Shown: positions 63,876 to 64,000 of the stretch, in pieces
How positions within the stretch are numbered: the first letter of the stretch is position 1
Layout of the letters: the number at the start of each line of letters is the position of its first letter
Origin: Auanema rhodensis
Lineage: Eukaryota > Nematoda > Chromadorea > Rhabditida > Rhabditidae
Assembly (NCBI GenBank): GCA_964057225.1
Contig: OZ059898.1
Location: 19,631,267-19,695,266, forward strand
Reading direction: 5' to 3'
Length of the DNA: 64,000 nt
Position numbers and translations under genes: made by a program
The notes under the pieces: model-generated
Database searches by the model: none
What the model saw: the letters and a program-made list of their open reading frames with translations, nothing else
What the model was told of the DNA's origin: nothing

Positions 63876-64000
63876 GAATAACATTGTCCATCGTCTTTGC
63901 CTTGAAAAACGAAATCTGAAAACTTCTACTTTTTGCTAAATTATTTTGAAATTTTTCGAAAAAATTTTTGTCAAAATGTTTTTGGAAGCAATGTTGAGTG
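63876..64000 (+). repeat. Partial P-type monomer at the right edge (M183)
   Basis: The first 125 bp of a P monomer (AAACGAAATCTG near 63907) continue the 9126-bp-offset duplication of 54750. The array and this duplication clearly extend beyond the window. Confidence 0.9.

Larger units (their letters stand above)
1..64000 (+). repeat. Satellite DNA array, 351-bp monomer, 182 complete copies
   Basis: The GAATAACATTG-type junction (GAAAAACATTG or GAATAACGTTG in some subfamilies) recurs at 351-bp steps from base 1 to base 63876. Counting junctions gives 182 full monomers plus 125 bp. All copies are in the same orientation and no stretch departs from the repeat, so there is no intergenic or unique DNA here. 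Net length change is only seven single-base deletions in 64 kb. Monomers differ mostly by recurrent single-base variants that define subfamilies and higher-order repeats. The array extends past both window edges. The phase and the choice of plus strand are arbitrary. The family is not one I recognise. Confidence 0.98.

Noticed and set aside
1-64000. CRISPR array
   Set aside because: The regular period is due to whole 351-bp monomers that are similar along their full length. There are no short repeats with unrelated spacers and no cas genes.
1-64000. LTR or other transposon insertion, or terminal repeats
   Set aside because: Every 351-bp step is satellite sequence. No target-site duplication, long open frame or departure from the period was seen.
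1-64000. Bacterial or phage origin
   Set aside because: No genes, operons or ribosome binding sites appear in 64 kb. Long homogenised satellite arrays with higher-order structure are a eukaryotic feature.

Overview
The whole 64-kb window is one uninterrupted, head-to-tail satellite DNA array. Setting the arbitrary phase at GAATAACATTG, there are 182 complete monomers and a 125-bp partial one at the right edge. Monomers are 351 bp, except seven of 350 bp (starting at 1, 702, 20708, 23164, 23514, 24215 and 39658), and all lie in the same orientation. I see no protein-coding gene, rRNA, tRNA, transposon, inversion or unique-sequence spacer. In what follows, 'rel' is the position within the 351-bp monomer, and Mn is monomer number n counted from the left (M2 = 351-701).

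The organism is almost certainly a eukaryote and the locus heterochromatic (centromeric, pericentromeric or subtelomeric), because tens of kb of homogenised 351-bp tandem repeat with higher-order structure is typical of such chromatin. A reference monomer is 31% G+C and holds 11 CpGs against about 8.5 expected. Lack of CpG loss argues against a heavily CpG-methylated genome and fits an insect or other sparsely methylated invertebrate. I do not recognise the family and cannot name a species.

Layout. 1-1402 is a 701-bp dimer present twice. 1403-10528 is two adjacent copies of a 13-monomer unit (4563 bp) with no difference seen over 4217 bp. 10529-12985 contains a 1053-bp trimer twice. 12986-20707 mixes four recurring types, with 702-bp and 1404-bp duplications. 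20708-25266 holds short local duplications and four of the 350-bp monomers. 25267-28425 is a freshly homogenised block, including four consecutive monomers identical by eye. 28426-31935 is a separate subfamily (GTGAACATGG, GAACAATC). 33340-37902 recurs at 47379-51590. Between and after these lies a second system built on monomer types P, Q, R and S: a 7-monomer unit of 2457 bp, twice in tandem at 40008-44921 and again at 54750-57206, with P-containing fragments at 51942, 57207, 61068 and 63876. The 51.9-54.9 kb block recurs at 61.1-64.0 kb (offset 9126 bp) and runs off the right edge.

Each monomer carries three inverted repeats: 9-bp arms around a 10-nt loop, a nested 51-nt imperfect hairpin with 19 base pairs, and 9-bp arms around a 4-nt loop. 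Such dyads are a known feature of many centromeric satellites, so a centromere role is a reasonable but untested inference. Sequences were compared by eye, so 'identical' means no difference was found on reading.
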